DNA of 41,820 nt from positions 1 to 41,820 of the forward strand of contig CAXRIN010000115.1 of NCBI GenBank assembly GCA_964230605.1, written 5' to 3'. Every line of letters begins with the position of its first letter. Within the stretch, counting starts at the first letter, position 1. Source of the DNA: GCA-002722245 sp964230605. GTDB lineage: Bacteria; Bacteroidota; Bacteroidia; Flavobacteriales_C; GCA-002722245. The notes under the pieces are model-generated. The model saw nothing but the letters and a program-made list of their open reading frames with translations. It was not told the DNA's origin and did no database searches. This document shows, in pieces, positions 32,659-40,196 of this stretch. Made by a program: the position numbers and the translations under genes.

Positions 32659-33621
32659 TTAGATTTTCACAGCTTCCCATCTATCTACCCCTCTGAAACC
32701 TCTTTTCTCAATTACATATTTTGTTGGGCTTAACTCAGAAAAATTAAAATAATCATATCCATACTTTATTTTTCCATCCATCATTTTATATCTGTTTTTC
32801 GACTCTTTTCCGTTAGCCTCAGTATGTAAAGCACTACCGTCTTTAAAATACTCTATTGTATAAGAATCATTTATTCTCCATTTCCCAACTAAAGTAGTGT
32901 TAATACCTTTTTCAAAGGTCTCAGTAAAAATATTACCATCTTCAAAATGAGTCTTCCAAGTTCCTGATTTCAATCCCTCAGAGTAATCACCCTCTATTTG
33001 AATATTACCATTTTTAAAGAACTTTTTATGGGCTCCTGATAATTCACCATTCTCATAATTTGAAACCTCCGATGGCTTACCGTTTTCATACCAAACAGAA
33101 TAAGTCCCAACAAGCTTTCCGTTATTATAATCTCCTTGTGTAAATTTCGCTCCATTTTCGAAAAAAGTTGATACAACACCTTCTCTTTCACCATTAACAA
33201 GCGTTTCCTCAGATTCTAAATTACCATTTTCGTGCCACCTCTTATATTCGCCATCCATTTTATTCATTACATAGTTTGACTCACTTTTCTTATTACCGTT
33301 AGGATAAAATCTTAATTGTTTACCATTTAAACTATCCGCAGAATAGAAAGCGTGACGCTCTAATGTACCGTCTTTATAAAACATTTTCCACTCACCATCT
33401 TTCTTATTAAGTAAAAAGTTACCGGACACTTTTATTTGACCGTTTGAATACCATTGTTTATAATACCCATCTTTCTTTCTACTCCCGTCATCAGTCTCAA
33501 TATATTCATATTTCTCTCTCACTTTTTTACTTATTGGATCTGTAATTTCTTCTTCTATCCGACCAGAACAAGAAGCTAAAAAGATTGAAGTTGCAACTAG
33601 GGTTAATTTTATTATTTTCAT
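32659..33621 (-). CDS. MORN-repeat lipoprotein
   Basis: 320 residues from the ATG at 33621; an in-frame start at 33642 would only lengthen the signal. The signal peptide ends in the lipobox LASC (Cys about 18). The chain then carries about nine MORN_2-type repeats of roughly 22 residues (patterns such as YxNGxxxxExxYxxGxxxGxWxxW), the kind found in proteins called YwqK-like antitoxins and in Bacteroidota outer-membrane lipoproteins. It sits alone between the helicase gene and the late operon with its own terminator, and codes for a host-surface type of protein. This suggests a lysogenic-conversion gene rather than a particle component (inference). Confidence 0.8.
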   Translation of the reverse strand: MKIIKLTLVATSIFLASCSGRIEEEITDPISKKVREKYEYIETDDGSRKKDGYYKQWYSNGQIKVSGNFLLNKKDGEWKMFYKDGTLERHAFYSADSLNGKQLRFYPNGNKKSESNYVMNKMDGEYKRWHENGNLESEETLVNGEREGVVSTFFENGAKFTQGDYNNGKLVGTYSVWYENGKPSEVSNYENGELSGAHKKFFKNGNIQIEGDYSEGLKSGTWKTHFEDGNIFTETFEKGINTTLVGKWRINDSYTIEYFKDGSALHTEANGKESKNRYKMMDGKIKYGYDYFNFSELSPTKYVIEKRGFRGVDRWEAVKI

Positions 33622-33678
33622 TTTGATATTTTTTAGGCCCAAAAATACAATTTCAAACTCATTACCAACAAAAAAAGG

Positions 33679-34899
33679 TCAATTTTTCCTCTCTAAAACA
33701 GAAAACACCTTTCTTGGACTTCCACCGTTGATCCTTTTAGAAAAGGAATCCCCGAATTTCAATTTGTCCATAGCAGCTGAAAGTTTTTTAATTGATAAAC
33801 GCATTCCTGAAAATGCGTTGATATTGGTTAGTATTTCTGAAGTCATTAAGAACTTTGCTCTTGGGTCTTCTCGATCGCATGGGTCGTAAAGTTTTTGAAG
33901 CCATTCCTCTTCTGGTGGGATTTGACGATAAATTTCATTGACTTTATTTAGCTTCTGTAATTCTTTTAAAGAGAACCAATAAGGAAAGCCTTCATCAACC
34001 AAATTCAAAGCTTGACTCCAAACCTTATCCATATCAATTTGATGCTTGTAATTGATTTTCTCAGCACTAAAAACTAGGTATCTTCTGTTTTCGGTATCTG
34101 TTAGGAATTTCGGACTGTTTACACTTCCCATAAATGAGCATATTCTTGGACGAGTTTTAGTGAGTTTATGCCAAGTCTTTCTGTTTGTTACGAATGGTGA
34201 AGTTATAATTGCCTTCATTGAGTTGAAGTCTTTTCCAAAGATGGTCTCCAGTTGGTCATCTACATTTACAAACCATTTTTCAGCTAAATAGTTTGCCGTG
34301 TTTTGATCGGTTAAAGAGGGATTAATGTGTGAACAAACTAAAAACTGTTTCATATGGGCAGGACATAATTTATTTAACCAAGTGGTTTTTCCAGAACCTT
34401 GTCCACCAACTAAAATTAAACAAGTATGATTCACTCCTTTCCCTGTTGCTGTGGCTGCCGTTGCAACTAACCATTTTCTTAAATATGGTTCCCAGAGTTC
34501 TTTCAGTTTCACTCCGTCAACTTCAACATCTTTGATTTCAATAGTATCCGCCAATTGCTTAATGTAATCAGTCTTTCCATCGTGAAAAGGCAAATCCTTG
34601 AAATAACTTTCTAAAGGGTTAAAAGGCTTTGTAAGCTTAGAATTTAAAATCTTGGTGAGTAAAGTATCCGAACACTTATAACCTTGCATTTGTAAATCAA
34701 TCCAAATTGAATTTAAATAGGCTTCATCTAAAACAATAAAATTATCCTTATCTATTTTTCGTACTTCTATTTCAAGGGTTAAAACGTTTCTTCTGAATTC
34801 ATATTCAAGGTCAAGCTGTTCTTTAATTTCAGATATAAGGTGTTTTTTAGATTTGATGCCATCATCTTCTTTCTTAATCTCTTTGTATTCTAAGCTCAT
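33679..34899 (-). CDS. VapE-type superfamily 3-like helicase
   Basis: 406 residues. Walker A GGQGSGKTT lies at 165-173, and VNVDDQLE follows as the likely Walker B strand. After that come motifs such as KAIITSPFVTNRKTWHK, RPRICSFMGSVN and the arginine-containing ENRRYLVF, all typical of the VapE (virulence-associated E) family. These proteins are replication helicases or primase-helicases of mobile islands and satellites, and here the N-terminal 130 residues show no primase motif. It probably starts replication of the excised element. It overlaps the upstream gene by 26 bases. Confidence 0.85.
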   Translation of the reverse strand: MSLEYKEIKKEDDGIKSKKHLISEIKEQLDLEYEFRRNVLTLEIEVRKIDKDNFIVLDEAYLNSIWIDLQMQGYKCSDTLLTKILNSKLTKPFNPLESYFKDLPFHDGKTDYIKQLADTIEIKDVEVDGVKLKELWEPYLRKWLVATAATATGKGVNHTCLILVGGQGSGKTTWLNKLCPAHMKQFLVCSHINPSLTDQNTANYLAEKWFVNVDDQLETIFGKDFNSMKAIITSPFVTNRKTWHKLTKTRPRICSFMGSVNSPKFLTDTENRRYLVFSAEKINYKHQIDMDKVWSQALNLVDEGFPYWFSLKELQKLNKVNEIYRQIPPEEEWLQKLYDPCDREDPRAKFLMTSEILTNINAFSGMRLSIKKLSAAMDKLKFGDSFSKRINGGSPRKVFSVLERKN

Positions 34900-35416
34900 T
34901 TTGTTGCTTTGCTTTAAGTTCCGCTATCAATTTTTCAATCCTTTCTATCTCCTCATAATGCTTTCTGTTAAGCACTTTATCCAACTGCTCTTTTTCTGCT
35001 TTTGGCAATTCATCAAATCGTTCTTTGAGTTTACAAGGCAAAAAAAACGAACCATCTTGGTACGTTTCCTTTGCCTCATGAATCAATGATTTTTTTCCTT
35101 GAACAACCCACGCTGGGAAATCTAATATCCCGTGGATGATACATATTGCCTCTAAACACCAAATGGTGTCTTTTAGAATATCGTGACCTTTTAGTTTTCT
35201 GTTCGCCAACTCTGTATTTTGCATTTCCAATTCTGAAATGATTCTTTCCGTTTTCTGTTGGTAGTTGATTAAAGCCTTTAATATTCCATTTTGTTTGGTA
35301 ATAAATTTTTGACTGACCTTACCTTCATTAGCCAGGTATTGCAAGTTGTTTTGAAATGCTATTACTGCTTTTTCAAAAACATCATTCACTTTATCATATG
35401 TAGGAATCGTTGCCAT
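34874..35416 (-). CDS. Helical protein of unknown function, replication module
   Basis: 180 residues, almost entirely helical with coiled-coil character at both ends and Cys residues in the middle (WCLEAICIIHGILDFPAW). No catalytic motif was seen. Its ATG overlaps the stop of the 62-residue gene by 1 base (TAATG), and its 3' end overlaps the helicase gene by 26 bases, so the three are a coupled unit. A helicase loader or primer factor is possible (inference). Confidence 0.6.
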   Translation of the reverse strand: MATIPTYDKVNDVFEKAVIAFQNNLQYLANEGKVSQKFITKQNGILKALINYQQKTERIISELEMQNTELANRKLKGHDILKDTIWCLEAICIIHGILDFPAWVVQGKKSLIHEAKETYQDGSFFLPCKLKERFDELPKAEKEQLDKVLNRKHYEEIERIEKLIAELKAKQQNELRIQRD

Positions 35417-35604
35417 TAATATTCTTCAGGCTCTCCAATTAAGTCAAAAATGATGCGGACTTGTTTAAGGGTAAACATTCTTCCCTTATAATCTCCTATT
35501 TGCTCTTTGAATGGTTTTAACCAAGCATTTAATGTTTCCAAACTAACATCATAAGCATTGGCTAATTGCATTTTGGACAAAGGTTTTGGTGTATTTTCTT
35601 TCAT
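35416..35604 (-). CDS. Small helix-turn-helix protein
   Basis: 62 residues with a MerR/Xis-like helix-turn-helix: LSKMQLANAYDVSLETLNAWL and then FTLKQVRIIFDLIG. It resembles small DNA-binding proteins of Bacteroidota mobile elements. It lies between the excisionase-like gene and the helical protein and overlaps the latter by 1 base. Likely an origin-binding or regulatory protein. Confidence 0.65.
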   Translation of the reverse strand: MKENTPKPLSKMQLANAYDVSLETLNAWLKPFKEQIGDYKGRMFTLKQVRIIFDLIGEPEEY

Positions 35605-35633
35605 AGAATTGATAATAAATGATCATTAAAGTA

Positions 35634-35900
35634 TCAACCGATGGTATTCTTATCTAAAAACTCCAAAATACTCTTTCGAGAATATTTGATGGTTCTTCCG
35701 TGCTGGCTAAAAACAATGTCTCCATTATCTCTTAATTGTTGCATCTTGGATTTACTTCTAAACCCTAAAAGACTTTTTGCCTCTTCAGCTGATAGCCACT
35801 CTTTTTCGGTTTTTAATTCTTGTGCAGCATCTTTTACTGCTTTTTTAATTTCGTCCACAAGCTTATAATACGCTTGCTCTTCAAACACAATTACTTTCAT
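35634..35900 (-). CDS. Excisionase-like helix-turn-helix protein
   Basis: 88 residues. The C-terminal half has the HTH_17 / excisionase pattern: EWLSAEEAKSLLGF, then a turn, MQQLRDNGDIVFSQHGRTIKYSR and ILEFLDKN. Such proteins bind near att sites to direct excision or act as regulators. It is the first gene of the minus-strand early operon, divergent from the repressor, which is the usual place for a repressor-controlled early gene. Confidence 0.75.
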   Translation of the reverse strand: MKVIVFEEQAYYKLVDEIKKAVKDAAQELKTEKEWLSAEEAKSLLGFRSKSKMQQLRDNGDIVFSQHGRTIKYSRKSILEFLDKNTIG

Positions 35901-35932
35901 TGGTATATAAGTCTAAAAGTTAAAAAAGGAAT

Positions 35933-36029
35933 AATATTCACTTATTTGAGAATATTACGGTATAAAACTAGTTAGTTTATATCACTTTTAAAAGCTAAAA
36001 ACGCTCATTTAACATTTAAAATGCTAAAT
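35933..36029. promoter_or_regulatory. Candidate operator palindromes between excisionase-like and repressor genes
   Basis: Two inverted repeats lie in the 190-base divergent gap. AATATTC / GAATATT occurs at 35933-35939 and 35950-35956. A 23-bp near-perfect palindrome at 36007-36029 (arms ATTTAaCATTT / AAATGcTAAAT) has only one mismatched pair besides its centre. This is where the neighbouring repressor would be expected to bind and choose between the two directions of transcription. Confidence 0.55.
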
Positions 36030-36090
36030 AAGTCCCTAAAAACTTTTAACAGACCCAAATAAACCCTAAATTCGCTCAAACCTCTAGCAT

Positions 36091-36789
36091 ATGAATAACG
36101 TAATTGAGAATATTAAGACTATTCGTAAGACAAAACAGCTTAGCCGAGAATACATGGCTAGTCAATTAGGTATTGAACTTTCCTCATACGGAAAGATTGA
36201 AAGAAATGAAGTTGGATTAACACTTGAACGACTTTATGCGATTGCAGAAATCTTTGGGATTGAAGCAACTGATATTCTTAATTATGGAAGGGAAAACTCA
36301 GGAAACATCACCTATTTACCCTTAAAAGCTCAAGCAGGAAGCTTATTAGAGTTAACTAGCCATATTGATCCAGATGAATACACCAGCTTCTCTATGCCTA
36401 TGTTTCAAGAGAGTGGTTTGTTTATGATTAATGTAGAAGGTGATAGTATGTATCCTACATTTTCAAATGGAGATTACATTATAATTAAACAAGAACAAGA
36501 TTTAGATTTCATTAAATATGGGGAACCATTTGTAATAGATGCAAAAGACGGAAGGGTTTTAAAAAGAATATATAGTCATGATAAACCTGAAGTCCTCACA
36601 TTAAAATCGGATAATGAAATTTATGAACCTTATTTAATAAAGAAAGAATCCATCAATTCAATTTGGCAAGTAAAGGGTGTTATCACGAAAAGTTTTGTTC
36701 CAAAGAACACTTATGAGAAAAGATTACAAGTAATAGAAAGCAATTTAAACCAACTTTCTAGCTATGTAAAAACCACTGAAAAACCCTGA
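36091..36789 (+). CDS. CI/LexA-type repressor with S24 peptidase domain
   Basis: 232 residues. The N-terminal XRE-type helix-turn-helix (about 5-62) is joined to an S24 (LexA-like) autopeptidase domain with Ser119 in GDSMYP and Lys158 in RVLKRI. A likely self-cleavage bond is Ala82-Gly83 (KAQAGS). It probably keeps the element silent and is cut after DNA damage, which would induce the early genes. It is divergent from the excisionase-like gene with palindromes between, and lies at the element's right end. Confidence 0.9.
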   Translation: MNNVIENIKTIRKTKQLSREYMASQLGIELSSYGKIERNEVGLTLERLYAIAEIFGIEATDILNYGRENSGNITYLPLKAQAGSLLELTSHIDPDEYTSFSMPMFQESGLFMINVEGDSMYPTFSNGDYIIIKQEQDLDFIKYGEPFVIDAKDGRVLKRIYSHDKPEVLTLKSDNEIYEPYLIKKESINSIWQVKGVITKSFVPKNTYEKRLQVIESNLNQLSSYVKTTEKP

Positions 36790-36802
36790 AATTTTGATTA
36801 GG

Positions 36803-36826
36803 ACCGTGCAAATATCGTGCAAATGG
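36803..36826. repeat. Right-end GTGCAAAT sites, copy of the left-end arm sites
   Basis: A 24-bp sequence containing CGTGCAAATATCGTGCAAAT, identical to 8039-8062 and in the same orientation. It lies between the repressor stop and the right-end hairpin, about 60-130 bases inside the right repeat. The matching position at both ends supports arm-type integrase sites. Confidence 0.65.
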
Positions 36827-36833
36827 CATAAAA

Positions 36834-36855
36834 AAACCCTCAAAATTGAGGGTTT
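36834..36855. terminator. Hairpin terminator, repeat copy 5
   Basis: Stem AAACCCTC / GAGGGTTT. A-rich sequence before and T-rich sequence after mean it can stop transcripts from either side, including the repressor transcript. It takes the same place relative to the tRNA-like piece as in the other copies, although 33 bases separate the two here instead of about 9. Confidence 0.7.
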
Positions 36856-36887
36856 CTAAATCACTGCAAACGCTTGTCCTGTCTGCT

Positions 36888-36931
36888 TGTGGGCCCACCT
36901 GGAATTAGCTCGAACCATTTAGAGGAGGATT
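36888..36931 (-). repeat. tRNA-3'-end-like repeat, copy 5 (right end of the element)
   Basis: TGTGGGCCCACCTGG, AATTA, GCTCGAACCATTTA, then GAGGAGGATTT. It is the same 5-base-expanded T-arm as copy 1, with which it shares 28 identical bases. It keeps the whole acceptor strand but lacks the anticodon core present at 7911-7925. The remaining 190 bases to the next gene hold nothing I recognise. Confidence 0.6.
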
Positions 36932-37118
36932 TGAGAAGCTTAGAATACATTCAAACCACTGAAAATACTGACGATTAGGAAGTGTAAGATCATGGTGCTG
37001 ATAAACTGAATTCATCTTGTTTTTTGGTGAAAATTGAAAAGGAGAAGAAGATCTTACTAGCGTTATTTGATGTTAAATTAACCATCGAGTTGCCTCTTTT
37101 TTTGATTAAATTGGTTGA

Positions 37119-38150
37119 GTGAAACCAGAAATTAAAAACTTTTCCCAAAAAGAAATATCCAGTGCTTCCACACTAAGAACCATACTTCTTTTTGGGCGAA
37201 ATGTATCTACTTATAAGTTTGCGTTAACTTCTGCATTGTTGGAACTAAAACCAAATGATGAGGTTAAGTTTACTGATCTAAGAAATACTTTCGTTAAAGA
37301 GTTATTAAAGCATTATCAAGAAAATCCAAACCAATACCAAGCTGGAGAGAATCAACTAACGAAGGCTTTTGATGATTACCAAACGGATAAAAATTGGGAC
37401 AAACTGATTTCTGTAGCAGAAAAGAACATTTACAACAATGTTTTTGATGCTTTTCATAATGTTGGAGGCAGTTCTATTTCTAAAGAACACATCTTATTTG
37501 AAAAGGACGCAAAAGGTAAAAAGATCATTTTAACCGACAACCTAAATTCTTTAATTGAGGACGATAATTTAAAGCTGGAGCTAGAAAATGAAAATCAATC
37601 AAGGTGGAGAATTGTTGAAGAGGCTTGGAAAAACAAATTATCTCCAAACCTGCTTGATTACAACAAAGAAGATGGAAACTTTTATTCTGTTAACCAGCAC
37701 GAAAGGGTTAATATTAGGAGTGCGGTTAGCGCTTTACTTCCCTACCAGCAAGGAAAATGTTTTTATTGTAATAAAAAGCTAAATCCAGAAGCCCATAAAG
37801 ACCAACATGATTTTCCAGATGTTGACCACTTTGTTCCATTCTCCTTTTTCAATACTGCCATTAGCTTAGCCAAGATTAATCCAAATGGAGTTTGGAATTT
37901 AGTTTTAGCATGTCAAGAATGTAATAGAGGAACAAATGGTAAATTTAATTCACCACCTGCAAAATCATACCAGTTCGATTTATTAGAGAGGAATATCCTA
38001 TTCACTCAAGAGCATAAACACAGTTTAAAAAATTCAATCCTATTAAGTCTCACTGCTAAATCACCTAAGGAAGTTGCGAAGAACATGAATTACATATTTA
38101 GTATGTTTGACAAAATTGACGGTTGGAAACCACAAATAATTCACACTTAG
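37119..38150 (+). CDS. HNH endonuclease family protein
   Basis: 343 residues from a GTG start. The C-terminal third carries an HNH nuclease: zinc pair Cys214-x2-Cys217 (CFYC), the catalytic DVDHFVPFSF (Asp236-His237), WNLVLACQECN with Cys265-x2-Cys268, and a final Asn. The N-terminal 200 residues are helical, without a known domain, and may sense a target. It is the first gene right of the mobile element, and the HIT gene starts 1 base after its stop. It is probably a DNA-cutting effector in defence. Confidence 0.82.
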   Translation: MKPEIKNFSQKEISSASTLRTILLFGRNVSTYKFALTSALLELKPNDEVKFTDLRNTFVKELLKHYQENPNQYQAGENQLTKAFDDYQTDKNWDKLISVAEKNIYNNVFDAFHNVGGSSISKEHILFEKDAKGKKIILTDNLNSLIEDDNLKLELENENQSRWRIVEEAWKNKLSPNLLDYNKEDGNFYSVNQHERVNIRSAVSALLPYQQGKCFYCNKKLNPEAHKDQHDFPDVDHFVPFSFFNTAISLAKINPNGVWNLVLACQECNRGTNGKFNSPPAKSYQFDLLERNILFTQEHKHSLKNSILLSLTAKSPKEVAKNMNYIFSMFDKIDGWKPQIIHT

Positions 38151-38151
38151 T

Positions 38152-38517
38152 ATGTCTGTATTTTTAGAAATCCCTAAAGAAAACTATATCTACGAAACAG
38201 AAAACTTCTTTCTAATTAGAGATAAATTTCCTGTTTCACCTGGACACACTTTGATTATTACAAAAGCTTTAAAGGCGAATTATTTTGAACTATCTGAAGA
38301 TGAAAAAAGCGAACTCAATAATCTTCTTCAAATTGCAAAGGAACTAGTTGAAAAAGAGTTCCAGCCAGATGGCTACAATATCGGAATGAATTGTGGAGAA
38401 TATGCTGGGCAAACAGTTATGCATTTTCATTGCCATTTAATACCAAGATTTAAGGGAGACATGGATAACCCTAGGGGAGGAATAAGACATTGTATTGAGG
38501 GTAAAGGTTATTACTAG
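38152..38517 (+). CDS. HIT-family nucleotide hydrolase or transferase
   Basis: 121 residues, a full-length HIT protein. SPGHTLIITK is near the N-terminus, and the catalytic HxHxHxx motif is HFHCHLIP (His91, His93, His95) with GQTVMHFH before it and GGIRHCIEG after. HIT proteins break or move nucleotide phosphoesters such as Ap4A, AMP-lysine or other nucleoside conjugates. Its immediate coupling to the HNH gene suggests a joint task, for instance clearing a nucleotide conjugate or signal (inference). Confidence 0.9.
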   Translation: MSVFLEIPKENYIYETENFFLIRDKFPVSPGHTLIITKALKANYFELSEDEKSELNNLLQIAKELVEKEFQPDGYNIGMNCGEYAGQTVMHFHCHLIPRFKGDMDNPRGGIRHCIEGKGYY

Positions 38518-38589
38518 AAATTAAAAAAATGACAGTCCTTACATTAATTAAAATGTACCTTAGGATTTCACAATATCGATAAATGAAAT

Positions 38590-39474
38590 ATGCCTAGACA
38601 GATAATATTTGGAGAAATTGAAGGTATCAAAGAAGGAGATTGGTTTGAAGGAAGAAAAGAAATGATGCCTTCAAGCTTTCATCGTAATTGGGGTGCAGGA
38701 ATTGATGGGAACGGAAGTGAAGGTACTGCAGCAATTGTGTTATCCGGAGGATACGAGGATGATAAAGATTTAGGTGATGAAATTATTTACACTGGTGCTG
38801 GTGGTAACGATCCTAATACAGGGAAACAAATAACTGACCAATCGTGGGAAAATAGAGGTAATGCTGGATTACTTAAAAGTATGAGTGAGGGTTTACCAGT
38901 AAGAGTTATAAGAGGACACAAGCATAATTCTCCTTTATCACCGAAGTCGGGATATTTATATGCTGGACTTTTTAGTGTTGTTGATGCCTGGCAGGAAACT
39001 GGAAAAAGTGGGTATAAAATTTGCAGATTTAGATTGGTTTATTCGGGCGATAATTTAGAACGTAAAACTGCCGAAGATGTCGAATTAAATCTTGACCATG
39101 AAGTAAGAGAGAAAAAGCGTAGACAAGGTACCGTGCTAAGAATAGTAAGGGATACAAAATTAGCTAACGACATAAAGAAACTTTATAATTATAAATGTCA
39201 AGTATGTGATATTGCAATACCAACAAAAAATGGACATTACGCAGAAGGTGCTCACATTAAGCCTTTGGGAAAACCTCATAATGGAGATGATAGTCTGAAA
39301 AATCTAATTTGTCTTTGCCCTAATCATCATGTTATGTTTGATAAAGGCTCATTTTCAATATCAGATGATTTAAATTTACTTGGAGCTGAATCCGGAAAAA
39401 TAAAAGTACATTCAAAGCACAATTTGGATAAAACAAATCTCAATTATCACAGAGAAATTCATGGGTATAATTAA
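38590..39474 (+). CDS. SRA (YDG)-HNH endonuclease, probable modification-dependent (type IV) restriction enzyme
   Basis: 294 residues. The SRA domain (about 5-150) has GEIEGIKEGDWFEGR, VLSGGYEDDKDLGDEIIYTG, GLPVRVIRG and YAGLFSVVDAWQETGKSG, the landmarks of domains that flip out 5-methyl- or 5-hydroxymethylcytosine. A basic linker leads to an HNH nuclease (about 195-255) with Cys203-x2-Cys206, AHIKP, NLICLCPNHH and its zinc ligands. Proteins with this layout cut DNA with modified cytosine. It lies 72 bases after the HIT gene, and the Nudix gene starts inside its last 14 bases. Confidence 0.9.
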   Translation: MPRQIIFGEIEGIKEGDWFEGRKEMMPSSFHRNWGAGIDGNGSEGTAAIVLSGGYEDDKDLGDEIIYTGAGGNDPNTGKQITDQSWENRGNAGLLKSMSEGLPVRVIRGHKHNSPLSPKSGYLYAGLFSVVDAWQETGKSGYKICRFRLVYSGDNLERKTAEDVELNLDHEVREKKRRQGTVLRIVRDTKLANDIKKLYNYKCQVCDIAIPTKNGHYAEGAHIKPLGKPHNGDDSLKNLICLCPNHHVMFDKGSFSISDDLNLLGAESGKIKVHSKHNLDKTNLNYHREIHGYN

Positions 39475-39841
39475 AGTAGTTTGTGGTATTATATTCAACC
39501 AAGAAAAAGTATTCATTTGCCGAAGAAAAAAAGGTAAATCACAAGAGGGTTTTTGGGAATTTCCTGGGGGTAAAATAGAGAATACGGAGACTGATGAAAA
39601 CGCACTAAAAAGAGAGCTCATAGAGGAGCTTGAAATGGATGTTGATATTATTTCTTTCGTTGGTAAATCAATTCATGATTATGGTAGTTTTCAGATCGAA
39701 TTAAGAGGTTATAAATGTGACCTGAAACATTACGCAGGTAAACTAACTGATCACGATAAATATATATGGACGGATGTTAATGAATTATCTAATTACGATA
39801 TTGCTCCTGCAGACATCCCTTTGATTAATTTAATTGATTGA
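39461..39841 (+). CDS. Nudix hydrolase, NudG-like (modified dCTP pyrophosphatase candidate)
   Basis: 126 residues. The Nudix box runs GGKIENTETDENALKREL and IEELEM, so all metal-binding Glu residues are present, but the usual Gly near the end of the box is Glu. The start KVVCGIIF and the end APADIPL match the MutT/NudG group. E. coli NudG hydrolyses 5-methyl- and 5-hydroxymethyl-dCTP. The gene overlaps the SRA-HNH gene by 14 bases, so translation is almost certainly coupled, hinting at a link between modified nucleotides and modified DNA. An 8-oxo-dGTP substrate is the main alternative. Confidence 0.88.
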   Translation: MGIIKVVCGIIFNQEKVFICRRKKGKSQEGFWEFPGGKIENTETDENALKRELIEELEMDVDIISFVGKSIHDYGSFQIELRGYKCDLKHYAGKLTDHDKYIWTDVNELSNYDIAPADIPLINLID

Positions 39842-39911
39842 CATCTAGAAAATCCAGGCGTTAATTCATGAAACAATTCTCATTATTTAAGTTTTAGGAA
39901 AAACTCCCAAA

Positions 39912-39975
39912 AACTAACGTCAACTAATGTTAAGCATCGTCAACAGCCGTCAAACGCCGTCAAACGCCGTTAGTT
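39912..39975. repeat. Helically phased CGTCAA repeat array with inverted ends
   Basis: CGTCAA at 39918, 39938, 39948 and 39958, followed by CGTTAG at 39968, so most steps are exactly 10 bases (one helical turn). Arms AACTAACG (39912-39919) and CGTTAGTT (39968-39975) are inverted. A perfect 10-base tandem unit (CAAACGCCGT) occurs twice. It resembles a binding array for a DNA-bending or replication protein, or integrase arm sites. The rest of the gap to the next gene holds nothing else I recognise. Confidence 0.55.
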
Positions 39976-40067
39976 GAAGTAAAACACCGCAAAATCAAAC
40001 TTGAAATCTGATGTTTTTTCAGTCTATTACGTCATAGATATTCGGCGAAGGATTGCATTTTAGTTAA

Positions 40068-40196
40068 ATGGAAGCTGTTGATGCTAGATTAGTTTTACAA
40101 TTAATAACAGATAGAGACGAGGATTTTAATTACAAAGAATATTACCTGGTATCAAGAGGTAAAGAACAGATTTTATTGTTAAGTAGTAATGATTGA
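40068..40196 (+). CDS. Possible 42-residue small protein
   Basis: ATG at 40068, stop at 40194-40196, encoding a soluble, mixed-charge peptide (EAVDARLVLQLITDRDEDF). Its end overlaps the next gene's start by 8 bases (ATGATTGA), an arrangement typical of coupled translation. The only support is this overlap and the open frame. No family was recognised. Confidence 0.4.
   Translation: MEAVDARLVLQLITDRDEDFNYKEYYLVSRGKEQILLLSSND

Larger units (their letters stand above)
7911..36931. mobile_element. Integrative provirus-like element with defence cargo, about 29 kb
   Basis: The left end is the anticodon-loop core of the tRNA remnant (7911-7925) and the right end is the degenerate tRNA-like repeat at 36888-36931. 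A tyrosine integrase gene lies just inside the left end and a CI/LexA-type repressor just inside the right end. A 24-bp sequence containing two CGTGCAAAT units is repeated exactly at 8039-8062 and 36803-36826, 28.7 kb apart in direct orientation. Content is integrase, cargo including a type I restriction system (8-23 kb), a virus-like late operon (23.4-32.3 kb), and replication and control genes (32.7-36.8 kb). The right end is less certain because its tRNA piece lacks the anticodon core. Two elements fused together cannot be excluded. Confidence 0.7.

Noticed and set aside
23370..36789. Tailed prophage
   Set aside because: No terminase, portal, tail tube, tape measure or baseplate gene could be recognised, and too many small membrane proteins are present.
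39912..39975. CRISPR array
   Set aside because: Units of 6-10 bases with a 10-base period are far too short for repeats with spacers, and no cas genes are present in the window.
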